Assembly: GCA_900754955.1 (NCBI GenBank)
Contig: CAAEEV010000142.1
Location: forward strand, 1-7,520
Length of the DNA: 7,520 bases
Source of the DNA: Eggerthellaceae bacterium
Lineage (GTDB): Bacteria; Actinomycetota; Coriobacteriia; Coriobacteriales; Eggerthellaceae
Direction: 5' to 3'
Below are positions 5,300 through 7,520 of this stretch, in pieces. The notes below the pieces were generated by a model. The model had not been told where the DNA came from and did not search any database. It saw only the letters and a program-made list of their open reading frames with translations. Each line of letters opens with the position of its first letter. Positions within the stretch are counted from its first letter, which is position 1. A program made the position numbers and the translations under genes.

Positions 5300-5329
5300 T
5301 CTCCGCCGTTGCATGAGCGACGGCGGAGA
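5300..5329. terminator. GC-rich hairpin just past the smc stop
   Basis: TCTCCGCCGT (5300-5309) and ACGGCGGAGA (5320-5329) form a perfect 10-bp stem with a 10-base loop, 6 bases downstream of the smc stop codon. The position is what a 3' end hairpin of smc would occupy. No T-run follows on either strand, so it is either a non-canonical terminator or a 3'-end stabiliser. Confidence 0.5.
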
Positions 5330-5335
5330 TGCCTC

Positions 5336-7520
5336 CTACTCCGCATGCTGCAGTGCGTGCTCGAGCTTCTGGCTGATCACCTTGGTAACGCCGTCGGCCT
5401 GCATGGACACGCCGAAGAGCACGTCGGCCATCTCCATGGTGCGGCGCTGGTGCGTGATCATGATCAGCTGCGTTGAGTGACGCAGCTGATCGATGTAGGA
5501 GACGAGACGGCGCAGATTCGTATCGTCGAGCGCCGCCTCCACCTCGTCGAGAATGTAGAACGGCGTCGAGCGCGTGCGATACACCGCGAACAGAAGCGCG
5601 AGCGCCGTGAGCGACTTCTCACCGCCCGACATGAGCATCATCTTGGTGATGCGCTTGCCCGCTGGCTGCGCGTTCACCTCCACGCCCGTGTTCTCGAGGT
5701 CGTCGGGATCCACGAGGGTGAGATTGGCCGAGCCACCCGGGAACAGCGTCGCGAAGATTTCCTGGAAGTAGCCGTTGACCTGCTCGAACGTGTTCACGAA
5801 GTCATCGCGCATGCGCGAATCGATCACGCGGTTGATCTTCGCGAGCGACTTGCGCGCCGAATCGAGATCGGCGAGCTGACCCGCCAGGTAGTCGTAGCGG
5901 CTCTTGAGCTCGTCGTACTCCTCGGCGGCGTCAGGGTTGATGGTGCCGAGATTGGCGATGCGGCGATTGAGCCGGAACGCCGCCTCCTCAAGTTCGGGGC
6001 GGTTTTCGAGCTCGGGCAGGGCGAGCGCGCTCTCGAGCGGATGCCCGCAGTCGTCAACGATCGCCGAGACGGCCGCTTCGACCTGAAGCTCGAGACGGCC
6101 CTTGTCGACGCGCGCCGCGCTGAGCTTCTCGTTCACGACGTCGTAGGCATCATGGGCCGCACGCGCCTTCGCGCGCGCTTCCGTCACCTGATTGTGCAGC
6201 CCCGTCGACGAGTTCTGCGCCGCCGCCGCGCGGTCCTCGAGATCGCGCGTCCAACGGCGCGCCGATGCGGCAAGCTCGTCGAATACGGCGAGCAGCGGCT
6301 CAAGGCGGGCTGCCGACACCTTCTTCACCACGAGCAGGTCGGCCGCCTCGGCCGCCTGCTGCTCAATCTGTTCGAGATCGCGCCTGCGCGCCTCGCGCAC
6401 GCGTTCGGCGTACGTATCGCGCTCGGCAAGCTTCGCTGCTTCGAGCTTCGCTTCGGCGAGCTCGTCGGAAAGGCGGTGCGCCTCGCGGCGCAGCGGCGCG
6501 AGCGATGCTTGGATCTCTTCCTGACGCGCCTTCGCGTCCTCGAGCTGACGCTCGAGCTCGGCGGCCTCGCGCTCGTAGCCCTCCACGTTCGGGCGCGCAT
6601 CGGCGATGGTCGCCTCGGCCTCGGCACGCTGGCGCTCCACGCCCTCGAGCTCGCGGCGCACGGCGGCGAGCTTCTCCTCGGCACGCGTGGCGTTCGCACG
6701 CGCCGCCTCGGCGTTGCCGCGCAGCGTGGCGAGCTTCTGGCTCAGCTCCAGACTCGACGACTGCGCGCGGCGCAGCGCCTCGTCGGCCTCGGACGCCTCG
6801 GCCTGAGCGCGGCGCGTCACCTCCCCCGCCTCGGCAAGACCCGTCTTGAGCTCGTCCATGCGGCGCACGCGCGCGAGCACGCCCTCGGCGTCCTCGGCGA
6901 CGGCGCTGCCGAGCGATACCTTGCCCGAGGGCCACACGAGCGATCCGTCGAGCGCGGCGAAACGCAGCCCGCGCGTATCGGAGGCATGCGCCTCGAGCGC
7001 CTCGGCAAGCGTATCGCACACCACGACATCGCCGAGCAGCGCGGAAACCGCCGCCTGCGCCCATGAAGGATACGCAAGATCGTCGATGAGCGGGCTTCCC
7101 GGCGCCCCAGCGGGATAACCCGCCGCCTTCGCCGCTGCACCGGCGCGCCCCTCCTTGAGCAGCAGCGACACCTCGCCGTCCTGCTCGGCGGCGCGCAGCG
7201 CCTCCGCCACCGCAACGGCGCACGAAGCGTCTTCGACAATGAGCGTCGCCACGTCGGCGCCGAGCAGCGCCTCAACGAGCGCCTCGCGTCCGCCCTCCGC
7301 ACGCACCACGCGCGACAGCGGTTCGAGCACGCCCGCAAGCTCCTCCTTGTGCTCGGCAAGCCAAGCGCGCGCCGGACCCGCGGCTGCCAGGCTCGCGCGG
7401 TCGACTTCCTCGAGCGCCTGGATCTGCGCACCGAGCGAGCGCTCGGCGTCGCGCGCCTCGTCGAGCGCGCCGCGCGTTGCCTCGCGGGCCTGGTAGCACG
7501 ATCCCACGAGGGCGCGGGCC
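5336..7520 (-). CDS. smc: Chromosome segregation protein SMC (C-terminal 727 residues)
   Basis: Long coiled-coil ATPase that, with ScpA and ScpB, compacts and separates sister chromosomes. The gene runs off the right edge; the frame is open to the last base, so the visible valine codon at 7507 is internal, not a start. Numbering from that codon, the hinge spans about 58-201 (VLEPLSRVVRAEGG..., then LRFAALDGSLVWPSG with VSLGS closing it). A coiled coil follows, about 205-580, rich in Ala, Glu and Arg. The C-terminal head has the ABC signature LMSGGEKSL at 625-633 and Walker B FYILDEVEAALDD at 650-662, with ITHQRRTME at 684-692. The missing N-terminal part would hold Walker A and the first coil. 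All expected parts are intact and no frameshift is seen. Confidence 0.97.
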   Translation of the reverse strand, partial: ARALVGSCYQAREATRGALDEARDAERSLGAQIQALEEVDRASLAAAGPARAWLAEHKEELAGVLEPLSRVVRAEGGREALVEALLGADVATLIVEDASCAVAVAEALRAAEQDGEVSLLLKEGRAGAAAKAAGYPAGAPGSPLIDDLAYPSWAQAAVSALLGDVVVCDTLAEALEAHASDTRGLRFAALDGSLVWPSGKVSLGSAVAEDAEGVLARVRRMDELKTGLAEAGEVTRRAQAEASEADEALRRAQSSSLELSQKLATLRGNAEAARANATRAEEKLAAVRRELEGVERQRAEAEATIADARPNVEGYEREAAELERQLEDAKARQEEIQASLAPLRREAHRLSDELAEAKLEAAKLAERDTYAERVREARRRDLEQIEQQAAEAADLLVVKKVSAARLEPLLAVFDELAASARRWTRDLEDRAAAAQNSSTGLHNQVTEARAKARAAHDAYDVVNEKLSAARVDKGRLELQVEAAVSAIVDDCGHPLESALALPELENRPELEEAAFRLNRRIANLGTINPDAAEEYDELKSRYDYLAGQLADLDSARKSLAKINRVIDSRMRDDFVNTFEQVNGYFQEIFATLFPGGSANLTLVDPDDLENTGVEVNAQPAGKRITKMMLMSGGEKSLTALALLFAVYRTRSTPFYILDEVEAALDDTNLRRLVSYIDQLRHSTQLIMITHQRRTMEMADVLFGVSMQADGVTKVISQKLEHALQHAE

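Noticed and set aside
4694..5314. 206-codon minus-strand frame opposite the membrane protein
   Set aside because: The plus strand encodes four clear hydrophobic helices with conserved polar residues; the minus frame shows no such structure.
5477..7066. 529-codon plus-strand open frame
   Set aside because: Antisense to smc; Arg/Leu/His-rich composition mirrors the coiled-coil coding sequence; no recognisable domain.
7505..7507. Apparent smc start codon near the right edge
   Set aside because: It is a GTG valine inside the continuing open frame; SMC needs several hundred more residues upstream.

Overview
The window looks like a chromosomal piece from a high-G+C Gram-positive bacterium. The core genes are strongly Ala/Arg/Glu-biased with G or C in most third positions. 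My best guess is an actinobacterial lineage of the Coriobacteriia type (Eggerthella/Slackia-like). That placement is inferred from composition and gene content and has not been checked against a database.

The backbone is read on the minus strand, from right to left. At the right edge is the 3' two thirds of smc (hinge, second coiled-coil arm and C-terminal ATPase head). At the left is ftsY, the SRP receptor GTPase, followed with almost no spacing by a GNAT acetyltransferase, a YbaK/ProX-type aminoacyl-tRNA deacylase and a beta-class carbonic anhydrase. Junctions in this run are overlaps or 1 nt, so it is very probably one operon: ftsY - GNAT - ybaK-like - carbonic anhydrase.

smc and ftsY are commonly neighbours in Gram-positive bacteria. 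Here about 2.3 kb of accessory DNA (about 3017-5335) separates them, and part of it is visibly poorer in G+C. It holds two divergent units. The minus-strand unit is a type II toxin-antitoxin pair (Phd/YefM-like antitoxin, RelE/ParE-superfamily toxin) with a GTGA start/stop overlap and an AT-rich operator of three ATCCGTA half-sites. The plus-strand unit is a secreted lipoprotein with a low-complexity stalk and an EF-hand-like Asp loop, then a 27-residue single-span hydrophobic peptide, then a small four-helix membrane protein of an unnamed type whose start overlaps the peptide gene in another frame. This three-gene surface unit runs convergently towards the 3' end of smc.

The most unusual points are the layout of FtsY (no N-terminal acidic domain, but a long acidic C-terminal tail ending in a basic-aromatic motif), the uncharacterised lipoprotein/micropeptide/membrane-protein unit, and the shared-arm operator of the toxin-antitoxin pair. 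I see no tRNA, rRNA, CRISPR array, transposase or integrase in the window.
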